Source: Thermoactinospora rubra
GTDB lineage: Bacteria > Actinomycetota > Actinomycetes > Streptosporangiales > Streptosporangiaceae
Direction of reading: 5' to 3'
Assembly: GCF_002093975.1 (NCBI RefSeq)
Contig: NZ_MSZZ01000066.1
Location: 1 to 46,203, forward strand
Length of the DNA: 46,203 nt
Positions within the stretch are counted from its first letter, which is position 1. Each line of letters begins with the position of its first letter. The notes under the pieces are model-generated. The model was not told the origin of the DNA. It ran no database searches and saw nothing but the letters and a program-made list of their open reading frames with translations. The position numbers and the translations under genes were made by a program. Below are positions 8,542 to 17,902 of the stretch, in pieces.

Positions 8542-9556
8542 ACTCCTTAACACGCTCTACGTCCAAACCCCCGGAACCAGCCTGCATCTGGATGGCGACA
8601 CCGTCCGCATCGTCCATCCCGACACACCCGGCCGTCGGATCCTGCCCCTGGCCCGCATCGACCACGTCGTACTCTTCGGCGGCGTCACCATCACCGACGA
8701 CCTGCTCCTGCGCTGCGCCGATGACCGTCGTACCGTGAGCTGGCTGACCGTCAACGGACGCTTCCGCGCCCGCCTCGGTGGCCCCACTGCCGGCAACCCC
8801 TTGCTCCGCAAGGCCCAGCACCTGGCACACGAGAACCTGCAGCACCGGCTACGGATCGCTCAGCACATGGTCGCCGGCAAGATCCACAACGCCCGCCAGA
8901 CACTCCTGCGCGCCGCCCGCGACGCCACCGACCCTCGCCAATCCCGGCTGCGCCACGCCGCCGAACGGCACGCCGACCTTCTTCAGCAGGCCGGCGGCGT
9001 TCCCGACATCGACAAGCTCATGGGCATCGAAGGCACCGCCGCCCGCGAGTACTTCGCCGCGCTCCCCGCGATGTGCTCCCTGGCGCCGGACCCCTTCGAA
9101 CGCAACCGCCGGCCTCCCACCGACCCCGTCAACTGCCTGCTGTCCTTCCTGTACGGAATGCTGCGCGTCGCCGTACACGGAGCCCTCGAACAGGTGGGCC
9201 TCGACCCGTACATCGGCTACCTCCATGGCGTCCGCCCGGGAAAGCCCGCACTCGCCCTGGACCTCATGGAAGAGTTCCGGCCCCTCCTCGCGGACCGCGC
9301 CGCGCTGACCCTGCTCAACCGCAAAGAAGTCACCGACGGCGACTTCGAGCGACTACCCAACCGCGCACTACGCCTCACCGAAGACGGCCGCCGTACCGTC
9401 TTGAACGCCTGGCAACAGAGCCGTAGCCGACTATGGCCCCACGCCCACCTCCGGCGCGACGTCCCCACAGCACTGCTGCCCCTCATCCAAGCCCGTCTCC
9501 TGGCCCGCCACCTCCGCGGCGACCTCGACCACTACCTCCCCTGGACCGTGAACTAG
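8534..9556 (+). CDS. cas1: Cas1 integrase (type I-C)
   Basis: Cas1 with Cas2 inserts new spacers at the leader end of the array. The metal-binding residues are present: E166 in LMGIEGTAAREYF, H231 in IGYLHG, and D243 in LALDLMEEFRP. The N-terminal beta-sheet domain starts MTELLNTLYVQTPGTSLHLD, usual for I-C Cas1. The 340-aa length fits the family. ATG 8534 lies just before the cas4 stop; an upstream extension in this frame only reads through cas4. The stop TAG shares its G with the GTG of cas2. Confidence 0.95.
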   Translation: MTELLNTLYVQTPGTSLHLDGDTVRIVHPDTPGRRILPLARIDHVVLFGGVTITDDLLLRCADDRRTVSWLTVNGRFRARLGGPTAGNPLLRKAQHLAHENLQHRLRIAQHMVAGKIHNARQTLLRAARDATDPRQSRLRHAAERHADLLQQAGGVPDIDKLMGIEGTAAREYFAALPAMCSLAPDPFERNRRPPTDPVNCLLSFLYGMLRVAVHGALEQVGLDPYIGYLHGVRPGKPALALDLMEEFRPLLADRAALTLLNRKEVTDGDFERLPNRALRLTEDGRRTVLNAWQQSRSRLWPHAHLRRDVPTALLPLIQARLLARHLRGDLDHYLPWTVN

Positions 9557-9846
9557 TGGACCTCCTCATCACCTACGACGTCGAAACCGTCACCCCCGCA
9601 GGCCAAGCCCGCCTACGCCGCGTCGCCAAGATCTGCGAAGCCTACGGACACCGGGTCCAGAAGTCCGTCTTCGAGGTGGTCTGCCGAGAACAGGACAAGC
9701 TCAAGCTCGTAGCGGAACTGCACGAGGTCATCGACCCCAAGCTCGACAGCATCCGCATCTATCACCTCCCAGCCCACGCCCTCGACGCTGTTGAACACCT
9801 AGGCCGACCACGCGAGGTCGATCCAAGAGGCCCCTTAGTGATCTAG
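9556..9846 (+). CDS. cas2: Cas2 (spacer acquisition)
   Basis: Cas2 dimers bridge two Cas1 dimers in the integration complex. The 96-aa protein starts VDLLITYDVETVTPAGQARL, with the Asp of the first beta-strand, and contains GHRVQKSVFEVV and DSIRIYHLP, all normal Cas2 landmarks. GTG 9556 overlaps the cas1 stop (TAGTG). The longer frame upstream is proline-rich read-through of cas1 and is not the start. cas2 ends 123 nt before the first repeat, so the adaptation genes sit directly against the leader. Confidence 0.94.
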   Translation: MDLLITYDVETVTPAGQARLRRVAKICEAYGHRVQKSVFEVVCREQDKLKLVAELHEVIDPKLDSIRIYHLPAHALDAVEHLGRPREVDPRGPLVI

Positions 9847-9969
9847 GAACCCCAAATAGACACGCGACACGCCATGTGCTCCAAACCAATAATCGGACAG
9901 ACGGAGCAACGTTGCTCTGCGAGATTCAAGTGCATCATCACCATTAGTGATAGTCCCTGATCGCAGACC
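9847..9969 (+). promoter_or_regulatory. CRISPR leader
   Basis: This 123-nt stretch between cas2 and the first repeat is clearly richer in A/T than its surroundings, as expected for a leader. It contains a perfect 14-nt palindrome, GAGCAACGTTGCTC (9904-9917), and a smaller inverted repeat ATCAC-CATTA-GTGAT just before the array. Placement at this end is supported by the handle-like 3' end of the repeat (orientation plus) and by the only two mutated repeats I found being near the opposite end. I could not pick out a convincing -35/-10 pair. Confidence 0.75.
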
Positions 9970-12900
9970 GCAGCACCGGCCCTCCACGGCCGGTGAGGAT
10001 CGCAACCTGATGGTGATTGTGTCGGCTAGAAGCTCGGGGTCGGAAGCAGCACCGGCCCTCCACGGCCGGTGAGGATCGCAACCCCACCCGGTCGTGCCCC
10101 CCTTCCGGCCGGGTGGGGGCAGCACCGGCCCTCCACGGCCGGTGAGGATCGCAACGGTCTGGCGTCGCCATGCGGCGGGGTACATCTGGGCGCAGCACCG
10201 GCCCTCCACGGCCGGTGAGGATCGCAACTTGGGGTCGCGGACGTCCTCCACGATGCCCCACCACAGCAGCACCGGCCCTCCACGGCCGGTGAGGATCGCA
10301 ACACCTCGGGGGCGACGTGGGCGCCCGGGAAGGCTCGCAGCACCGGCCCTCCACGGCCGGTGAGGATCGCAACGCCAGGTAGCCGACCCCGACCGCGTAC
10401 GGCTGCGACCAGCAGCACCGGCCCTCCACGGCCGGTGAGGATCGCAACCCGCGAATCGGCGAAGGCAGCCGCCAGACGGGTTGTCCGCAGCACCGGCCCT
10501 CCACGGCCGGTGAGGATCGCAACTGGTCGTCGTCGACCGGGTCGAGGGAGTCGGCGAGGCAGCACCGGCCCTCCACGGCCGGTGAGGATCGCAACATCAG
10601 CCGACCCCCCGCTCTTGGATCTCGGCGAAGCAGCAGCACCGGCCCTCCACGGCCGGTGAGGATCGCAACTGGGGCTGGGTGGGTCTTCGTAACCACTCCT
10701 CGGCCCGGCAGCACCGGCCCTCCACGGCCGGTGAGGATCGCAACCTCGGGCGTCATGGTCATGGCTGGTCCTGGTGGTCGGGCAGCACCGGCCCTCCACG
10801 GCCGGTGAGGATCGCAACGAATCCGAGCGGAGGGTCCGCAAGGTCCCTCTGACGGCAGCACCGGCCCTCCACGGCCGGTGAGGATCGCAACGACGAGACC
10901 ATCGGCGCCTGGAGCGACGCCGCTGAGGGCAGCACCGGCCCTCCACGGCCGGTGAGGATCGCAACGTCCGGTACGTACGCGCCAACCTCACCAACATCGG
11001 CGGGCAGCACCGGCCCTCCACGGCCGGTGAGGATCGCAACAACCCCGGCGACCGCGTCCCTGTCGAGCACGTCGAGGCAGCACCGGCCCTCCACGGCCGG
11101 TGAGGATCGCAACAACGTCCAGGCGTGCACCTGCTCCAGCCCGCCGGGCTGCAGCACCGGCCCTCCACGGCCGGTGAGGATCGCAACACGGCTCTCACAC
11201 CGGCGCCGCGTGAGGCCGTGCTCGGCAGCACCGGCCCTCCACGGCCGGTGAGGATCGCAACCCCGACACGTACGGCGATGAGGACGGCTGGCGCACGGGC
11301 AGCACCGGCCCTCCACGGCCGGTGAGGATCGCAACACCAGCGCACCGCCTGGTTTGTCCGTTGACAGGGGGCAGCACCGGCCCTCCACGGCCGGTGAGGA
11401 TCGCAACGACTGGAGATCGTGCGCCTCGGTGTACGGCCCGTCCGTACCGCAGCACCGGCCCTCCACGGCCGGTGAGGATCGCAACCAGGCCGTTCTTGCG
11501 GATGTCCGCCACCAGCTCGGCGCAGCACCGGCCCTCCACGGCCGGTGAGGATCGCAACGGCACCGGCTTGCCGGTACGGTCGGTGCGCACGAAGGCAGCA
11601 CCGGCCCTCCACGGCCGGTGAGGATCGCAACGACAAGCCCACCGACGAGAGCGTGGCCTCCTCGACGGCAGCACCGGCCCTCCACGGCCGGTGAGGATCG
11701 CAACCAGGAGATCTGCCTCCGGACGGGTGTCCGCGCGGCCGTGCAGCACCGGCCCTCCACGGCCGGTGAGGATCGCAACCTGTCCAAGCCGAGCCGCGCC
11801 GACATGCCGCTCCCACCTGCAGCACCGGCCCTCCACGGCCGGTGAGGATCGCAACAGGTGGATGGCCACCTGGTGGACGCGGACCTTGCCGTCGCAGCAC
11901 CGGCCCTCCACGGCCGGTGAGGATCGCAACCTCGACCCCGCTCCACCATCCATCCGCTCCCAGGAGGGCAGCACCGGCCCTCCACGGCCGGTGAGGATCG
12001 CAACATGATTCGCGAGACTGGTGCGCGGCCGGTCATCGTTATCAAGCAGCACCGGCCCTCCACGGCCGGTGAGGATCGCAACAGGTGGATGGCCACCTGG
12101 CCCGGCTCGTCGCGGCGCGGGGCAGCACCGGCCCTCCACGGCCGGTGAGGATCGCAACAGGTGGATGGCCACCTGGCCCGGCTCGTCGCGGCGCGGGGCA
12201 GCACCGGCCCTCCACGGCCGGTGAGGATCGCAACGGCGAGCGGCTGCGACAGGCGGAGTCGGACCGGCGGGCAGCACCGGCCCTCCACGGCCGGTGAGGA
12301 TCGCAACCAGCTGGACCTGCGCTTCAGACATCGGAACGGCTCTCCTGCAGCACCGGCCCTCCACGGCCGGTGAGGATCGCAACGAGACCGAGGCCGCCGG
12401 CGTCGCCCGCGTCTACAGGCAGCACCGGCCCTCCACGGCCGGTGAGGATCGCAACGAGACCGAGGCCGCCGGCGTCGCCCGCGTCTACAGGCAGCACCGG
12501 CCCTCCACGGCCGGTGAGGATCGCAACTTCCTGCCAGCGGGCCGGATCGACGGCCTGGGCGGCGGCAGCACCGGCCCTCCACGGCCGGTGAGGATCGCAA
12601 CTTTTCGGGGCGGATGGTGCTCACCGCGTTGAAGCGGTATGAGCAGCACCGGCCCTCCACGGCCGGTGAGGATCGCAACTCACTACAGACCAGGTGGACG
12701 TTGTCCACCCACAAGGCAGCACCGGCCCTCCACGGCCGGTGAGGATCGCAACGGGATCGTCACTCATAGTGAGCTCCTGCGGTGATGGCAGCACCGGCCC
12801 TCCACGGCCGGTGAGGATCGCAACCTGCAGTACGCCCTCGCCCATGAGGAGCCATTTCGCCAAGCAGCACCGGCCCTCCACGGCCGGTGAGGATCGCAAC

Positions 12901-14818
12901 GCTGGGGGGTGTCGGGTCGCTCTCCCAACACCACCAAGCAGCACCGGCCCTCCACGGCCGGTGAGGATCGCAACGTCAACTCCATGGCCGACCTGTTCCA
13001 CAAGGCGGTGCAGCACCGGCCCTCCACGGCCGGTGAGGATCGCAACAAGGCGGACGGCTCCACGGTGCGGATCGACCCGGAAAGCAGCACCGGCCCTCCA
13101 CGGCCGGTGAGGATCGCAACTAAGGGGAAGGTCGGGGTTCGAGTCCCCGGCGACGCAGCAGCACCGGCCCTCCACGGCCGGTGAGGATCGCAACGAGGTG
13201 AACCGCGCGCTGTTGCGGCAGGTGACCGAGGCAGCACCGGCCCTCCACGGCCGGTGAGGATCGCAACGGTTGGCGGTGGGGCGTGTACGGACTGGAGATC
13301 GAAGCAGCACCGGCCCTCCACGGCCGGTGAGGATCGCAACGTGTGCGACGCTCAGGGGACGCCCGCGACGATCGGGGCAGCACCGGCCCTCCACGGCCGG
13401 TGAGGATCGCAACGCCTGGGCGCGGCCCCGGTTGTGCTCGACCATGCCGTGGCAGCACCGGCCCTCCACGGCCGGTGAGGATCGCAACCATCGAGGAGCT
13501 CACGGAGCTGCTGGGCGTCGGCGCCAGCAGCACCGGCCCTCCACGGCCGGTGAGGATCGCAACCTCTGGTCATCCCGCCTCCTTCGTAGCGATCCGGTGA
13601 CAGCAGCACCGGCCCTCCACGGCCGGTGAGGATCGCAACTTCCAGGTGGCCACGACCTGGTCGCCGTGCTTGGGCAGCACCGGCCCTCCACGGCCGGTGA
13701 GGATCGCAACACGAGGCGAGGGCGGCGGGCCGGGCGGGTGGCCCTCGCAGCACCGGCCCTCCACGGCCGGTGAGGATCGCAACTTCGGCATGCCGAGCTG
13801 GTGTGAGCTGATGCTCCGCAGCAGCACCGGCCCTCCACGGCCGGTGAGGATCGCAACACCAGCGCCCTGGAGCAAGTCGGCCTGGTCGGCGTGGATGCAG
13901 CACCGGCCCTCCACGGCCGGTGAGGATCGCAACCCGTGGCGCCGCCCGCGCTGTCCGGACCAGCTCGGTGCAGCACCGGCCCTCCACGGCCGGTGAGGAT
14001 CGCAACCGCTCGATGCGCGCCTGGCGCAGCATCGCCGCCAACGCAGCACCGGCCCTCCACGGCCGGTGAGGATCGCAACACCGGCGGATCCGGCAGGGAC
14101 ACCTCCGGCAGCTTGGGCAGCACCGGCCCTCCACGGCCGGTGAGGATCGCAACGATCACCACGTGCGTGGGCGCGTCGTCGACCGTCGCGGCAGCACCGG
14201 CCCTCCACGGCCGGTGAGGATCGCAACGACACGCCTGGCCTCACCCCGATCGGGACGGCCGACTAGCAGCACCGGCCCTCCACGGCCGGTGAGGATCGCA
14301 ACTCCGCGATGGTGAACGCCGTACCGGAGGTGCCGCCCGGCAGCACCGGCCCTCCACGGCCGGTGAGGATCGCAACGACTCGGGCGGCACCCAGCTGTTC
14401 ACCACCGGCAACATGCAGCACCGGCCCTCCACGGCCGGTGAGGATCGCAACGCCGGGTGGTGTCGCTGTTCACCGACGAGCGGGAGGCAGCACCGGCCCT
14501 CCACGGCCGGTGAGGATCGCAACCTCGAATGGAGCATTGTGGAGCAGTGTGAACCATGACGGCAGCACCGGCCCTCCACGGTCGGTGAGGATCGCAACAG
14601 GCCGCCGGGCAGGAGGCGCTGGCTGCGGAGTTGGGCAGCACCGGCCCTCCACGGCCGGTGAGGATCGCAACGTCCACCCCCACACGCCGATCGGGCTGAT
14701 GGTCCGCGCAGCACCGGCCCTCCACGGCCGGTGAGGATCGCAACGCCCCCACCTCCGGGCTGGCGACGACGAGCGTGCGGGGCAGCACCGGCCCTCTACG
14801 GCCGGTGAGGATCGCAAC
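9970..14818 (+). CRISPR. type I-C CRISPR array, 66 repeats / 65 spacers
   Basis: Counting by hand gives 66 copies of a 37-nt repeat and 65 spacers of 34-41 nt, mean about 37. The repeat begins GCAGCACCGGCC, has the loop CTCCAC, and ends GGCCGGTGAGGATCGCAAC. CACCGGCC pairs with GGCCGGTG (8 bp, 6-nt loop), leaving an 11-nt tail AGGATCGCAAC, the 5' handle expected after Cas5c cutting. Two repeats differ by one base, both at the distal end: number 63 (14562-14598, C to T in the 3' stem) and number 66 (14782-14818, C to T in the loop). Spacers 29 and 30 are identical, as are 33 and 34. 37 nt is longer than the ~32 nt usual for I-C repeats; the extra bases lie 5' of the stem. Confidence 0.98.
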
Positions 14819-14867
14819 GCTCCAGTTCGGGGCGCCGACGGCACAGGGACACGCCTGGCCGGGCCAC

Positions 14868-14895
14868 GTCCTCCCCACGCCCGTGGGGTGAGCCG
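14868..14895 (+). repeat. isolated type I-E-like CRISPR repeat
   Basis: The 28 bases begin GTCCTCCCCACGCC and end CGTGGGGTGAGCCG. They contain the stem CCCCAC/GTGGGG and the GAGCCG end that mark type I-E repeats of high-GC actinobacteria. The sequence is unrelated to the 37-nt repeat that stops 49 nt earlier. Only one copy is present and no cas genes of type I-E are in the window. The surrounding interval 14819-15175 has no other recognisable content. It may be a remnant of an older array or a chance-preserved decoy. Recognition rests on memory of I-E repeat consensus. Confidence 0.6.
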
Positions 14896-15175
14896 ACGCT
14901 CTGGGTGAAGTGGCAAATGTTGGCGGCCATAGGACCAGATCACTCGTTCTTGTTGATCCGTACGCGCTGCGCACGCTATGAAGCGCCCGACTATGGCCGG
15001 TATTGGTGGTTATGGCCAGGAGATTTGCCCTTTCGTGATCAAGGTGAGGGCGTGTCGCCTCGAGCTCAAAGCGGTCTTGCTGGCAATCCTGAGAAATCTG
15101 GCAGCGCGAGCGCGCCGGTCTCTCGCAGGCGTGCCCTCTACTCGGTTTGGAGTGATAGGGACGTTGGGTGAAGAA

Positions 15176-17440
15176 GTGGCGCACATCGACAGGCAATCCG
15201 ATACGATCAGGCGCGCTGGCTGCCGGGTGGGTTTCGCGGCGGTGGCTGTCGGAGTCATCGTTGGTGCCGCCATCCTGAGCTCGGCTCCTGCGGATGCGGC
15301 CGTGGATCGGCGCGGGTGTCCCGACTTGAAGGGTGCGGCGGCCGCGACGTTCGACGAGAACAAGCTGTGCAGGAACGTCGGCCAGCAGATGGGCGAGAAC
15401 GGGCGGGTGGACTGGGGCAAGGCGCTCAGGGAATCCGCCCGCCACCAGGCCTCGCCTGAGAGCACAACCAGCCCAGCCGACAACAGCGCGGCAAAGCGTA
15501 CGACCAAGCCGCTACCGACGCCTGATGCTGTCCGGCCCGTGAGCCCACCCCATCGCAGGACGCGACCGGAAAGGCCGGTCGTGCCTTCCGACGCCTTTGG
15601 GAGCAGCCGTAAGGCGGATATTGAACGGTGGTTCAACGATCCCACGGCTGATCACGGACGACGGAACAAACCAGCAGCCCCACCCGGGGCCACCCGCTCA
15701 GAGCGGGAAACGTCAGCCCGGACCACCGTGACACCGCCTGCCACGACACCCACCGCACCGGACCCCCACGGCCAGCGGGTTGCCCCGGCGACGCCGGCCG
15801 TCCAGAAGCCGACCGACGAATCCATCGACGCGTTCCCAGCAGGTGTGTGGGAGCGGTCCTCGGGGGTGATAGGCGGTGCTGTGGGGGTCGCTGTCGTGCT
15901 CCTGCTGGGCGTCTGGGCGCTGGCGAACCGAGTGAATCTCGCGATAGCCGCATCCGCAGGGGTACGGCGTCGCGCTCGAAGAGCGCACTCCACGATGCCG
16001 CCACTCTCGCCGGAGCCCACGCATCAGCCCGTGATGGCTACCTTGGGCGCCAAGGACGGCACGCCCGTTGCGATCGACCTGACGCGTACGCGCGGGCTGC
16101 GCTTGCTGGGGCACGGCGCGCAGGCCGCCGAGCGTGCCTTGCTGGCCCAGCTGCTGGTCAAGGCGGGCCGCGGCGACTGTCGCGTCATCGCCACCCAGGA
16201 AAATCTCCACCGGCTGCTCGGAACCGAGATCGCATCCCGCATCGGCGGGATCGCCGGGCTGTACGTCGCCGCCTCGGCCGAAGACGCGCTCAACCAACTG
16301 GGCGCCGAACTCGTCCAACGGTCGCGGGAGGTGGACGAGGACCGAACCTCTCGGGAGAGGACGCTGATGCCGTTGGTGTGCTTCCTCGACCCAGGCGAGC
16401 ACCGGGAGCGGCTGAAGGCGGATCTCGGCCTGGGAGCCTCCCGCGCGGTCGGCGCCGTCGTCCTGGGCGACTGGCCCCACGGGACAACCCTGACGATCAA
16501 CAGTGACGGCGTAGTGGCGGATGCCGTCGGCCTGAGCTGCGACGGCTTGATGAACCTCCAGGTGGATCGCCTCCAGGAGGCCGACGTTGCCGACCGGCTG
16601 GCCGCCATCATCCCGGCCACAAGCAAACAGCCCACGGCCGCAGAAAAGCTACCCGACCGGCAGGACGCGACGGTGCCCGGTCCCCGGCCCGTCGTTCCGA
16701 GCGGCCCGCCTGGCCTCATCCGGCTGATCGGCCGGTACGAGGTCAGCGGGCCAGCCGGAGCCTGCGGCGTCCAGGCCGCCGACATGAGGGCGCTGCTGGC
16801 GCTCCTGGCCGAAAACCGCACCACCCTGGTCACCCAGGCGGTGATCGAGGACAAGCTGTGGGACGGGGAGCCGCCTTCCCGTCACCGGTTCAAGGTGCTG
16901 GTGAAGGCGACGCGCGGCAAGCTGTGCGACGCGCTGGGACTGCCGTCCAGCCAGGGCACGGCCGTGATCCGCAACACCGGCGGGTACGGCTACGCGATCA
17001 ACCCGGAGTTGTTCACCTGCGATGTGTGGCAGCTCCGGGACCTGCTGACCAAGGCCGCCGCGCTCGCCGACGCCGACAAGGCCGCGGCGCTGGAAGCAGC
17101 GGTCGATCTCTACGTGGGACCCTATCTTCCCGACCTGCCGTACGGCTGGGCACACCACGACGCCCGCAACCTCGTCCGGGATGTCGTCCAGGCGCTGAGC
17201 CAGCTCGCCACCCTCGCGGACACTCGAGAAAGAGGTGTGGCCTACCTGGAGCGGGCCACCGGCATCGACCCGGCTGCTGAACATCTCTATCGTGCGCGGA
17301 TGCACGCCTATACCGACCTCGGCCAGCTCACCGCCATCCACAACTGCTACGACCAGCTGGTAGAAGTGCTCAAGGAGCGTGGCCGCAGGCCCGAGGCGCA
17401 AACTGTCCAGCTCTATCGGCGACTGACGGACCCGAATTGA
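15176..17440 (+). CDS. membrane-anchored BTAD-domain regulator (SARP-like)
   Basis: A long protein with two membrane segments: one near the N-terminus (VGFAAVAVGVIVGAAIL) and one about 220 residues later (GGAVGVAVVLLLGVWALA), separated by a Pro/Thr/Ser-rich, charged linker that is probably outside the cell. A C-terminal winged-helix-like part (RFKVLVKATRGKLCDALG, TGGYGYAI) and a bacterial transcriptional activator domain (YVGPYLPDLPYGWAHHDARN, HLYRARMHAYTDLGQ) follow. BTAD proteins of this build occur in actinomycetes as membrane-tethered sensors or regulators; the target is unknown. The start is uncertain. The frame is open from ATG 14978, but the first ~65 codons have mixed third positions, so GTG 15176 is preferred. 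It follows the CRISPR array without an obvious functional link. Confidence 0.75.
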   Translation: MAHIDRQSDTIRRAGCRVGFAAVAVGVIVGAAILSSAPADAAVDRRGCPDLKGAAAATFDENKLCRNVGQQMGENGRVDWGKALRESARHQASPESTTSPADNSAAKRTTKPLPTPDAVRPVSPPHRRTRPERPVVPSDAFGSSRKADIERWFNDPTADHGRRNKPAAPPGATRSERETSARTTVTPPATTPTAPDPHGQRVAPATPAVQKPTDESIDAFPAGVWERSSGVIGGAVGVAVVLLLGVWALANRVNLAIAASAGVRRRARRAHSTMPPLSPEPTHQPVMATLGAKDGTPVAIDLTRTRGLRLLGHGAQAAERALLAQLLVKAGRGDCRVIATQENLHRLLGTEIASRIGGIAGLYVAASAEDALNQLGAELVQRSREVDEDRTSRERTLMPLVCFLDPGEHRERLKADLGLGASRAVGAVVLGDWPHGTTLTINSDGVVADAVGLSCDGLMNLQVDRLQEADVADRLAAIIPATSKQPTAAEKLPDRQDATVPGPRPVVPSGPPGLIRLIGRYEVSGPAGACGVQAADMRALLALLAENRTTLVTQAVIEDKLWDGEPPSRHRFKVLVKATRGKLCDALGLPSSQGTAVIRNTGGYGYAINPELFTCDVWQLRDLLTKAAALADADKAAALEAAVDLYVGPYLPDLPYGWAHHDARNLVRDVVQALSQLATLADTRERGVAYLERATGIDPAAEHLYRARMHAYTDLGQLTAIHNCYDQLVEVLKERGRRPEAQTVQLYRRLTDPN

Positions 17441-17519
17441 CCTGCATCGCAGCAGATCCATCGCTGAGATGCCGACGGTCAGCAGCCGAGGCCAGCGATG
17501 ACACTGCCCCTCGGCCAGG

Positions 17520-17828
17520 TCAGGACTCCTCATCCACCTTGATCAAAGTACCGGTGGGGCCACGTTCGTAGCGGCGGGCCTCGTTCTTGACCATCTTGGC
17601 CTCCACCGCCGACGCAAGGTCGATGCCGGACATCTCCGCAATGCTGGTGAGGAAGAGCAGGACGTCGGCGAGTTCCTCCCCGAGCGTCTCGGGATGCTTG
17701 CGGGCTGCCTCGAACGCTTCGGCCAGCTCGCCGTGAGCGAGGGCGAACTCCAGCGGCAGATCAGTCGTGTTGAACCCCTTGGCCAGCTTGTTCTCCCAGG
17801 TCCGCTTCTGGATGTCTCGGAGGTGCAC
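17520..17828 (-). CDS. MazG-like nucleotide pyrophosphohydrolase
   Basis: MazG/dUTPase-fold enzymes hydrolyse (d)NTPs to monophosphates and often clear abnormal nucleotides. The 102-aa protein shows the paired acidic motif of the family: GELAEAFEA, then about 16 residues later GEELADVLLFL, and a C-terminal K/E-rich segment (KMVKNEARRYERG). GTG 17828 has AGGAG 6-7 nt upstream and gives the standard start (VHLRDIQKRTWENKLAKGF); a longer frame upstream is not needed. It is the last gene of the minus-strand nucleotide cluster, 74 nt after the kinase gene. Substrate is unknown. Confidence 0.75.
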   Translation of the reverse strand: MHLRDIQKRTWENKLAKGFNTTDLPLEFALAHGELAEAFEAARKHPETLGEELADVLLFLTSIAEMSGIDLASAVEAKMVKNEARRYERGPTGTLIKVDEES

Positions 17829-17902
17829 CGATTCTCCTGTGGCCGTGGAGCCGCACGTGCTCCGTGAGGACGCGAACGGCTGTGAGCCTAGCGGCCGTGA
17901 CC

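Noticed and set aside
12680..12715. Spacer hairpin as an internal transcription terminator of the array
   Set aside because: It is a single spacer-sized unit inside uninterrupted repeats, without a T-run, so it is better read as captured invader sequence.
10026..14900. Long open frames on both strands across the array, up to about 650 codons, full of repeated SSPAVEGRCC, DPHRPWRAG or TGPPRPVRIAT units
   Set aside because: They are the translated CRISPR repeat. A 37-nt repeat with ~37-nt spacers and no stops gives artificial repetitive proteins.
14978..15175. N-terminal extension of the BTAD protein from ATG 14978
   Set aside because: The codons have mixed third positions unlike the rest of the gene and no ribosome site. 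GTG 15176, just before the first membrane helix, is favoured.
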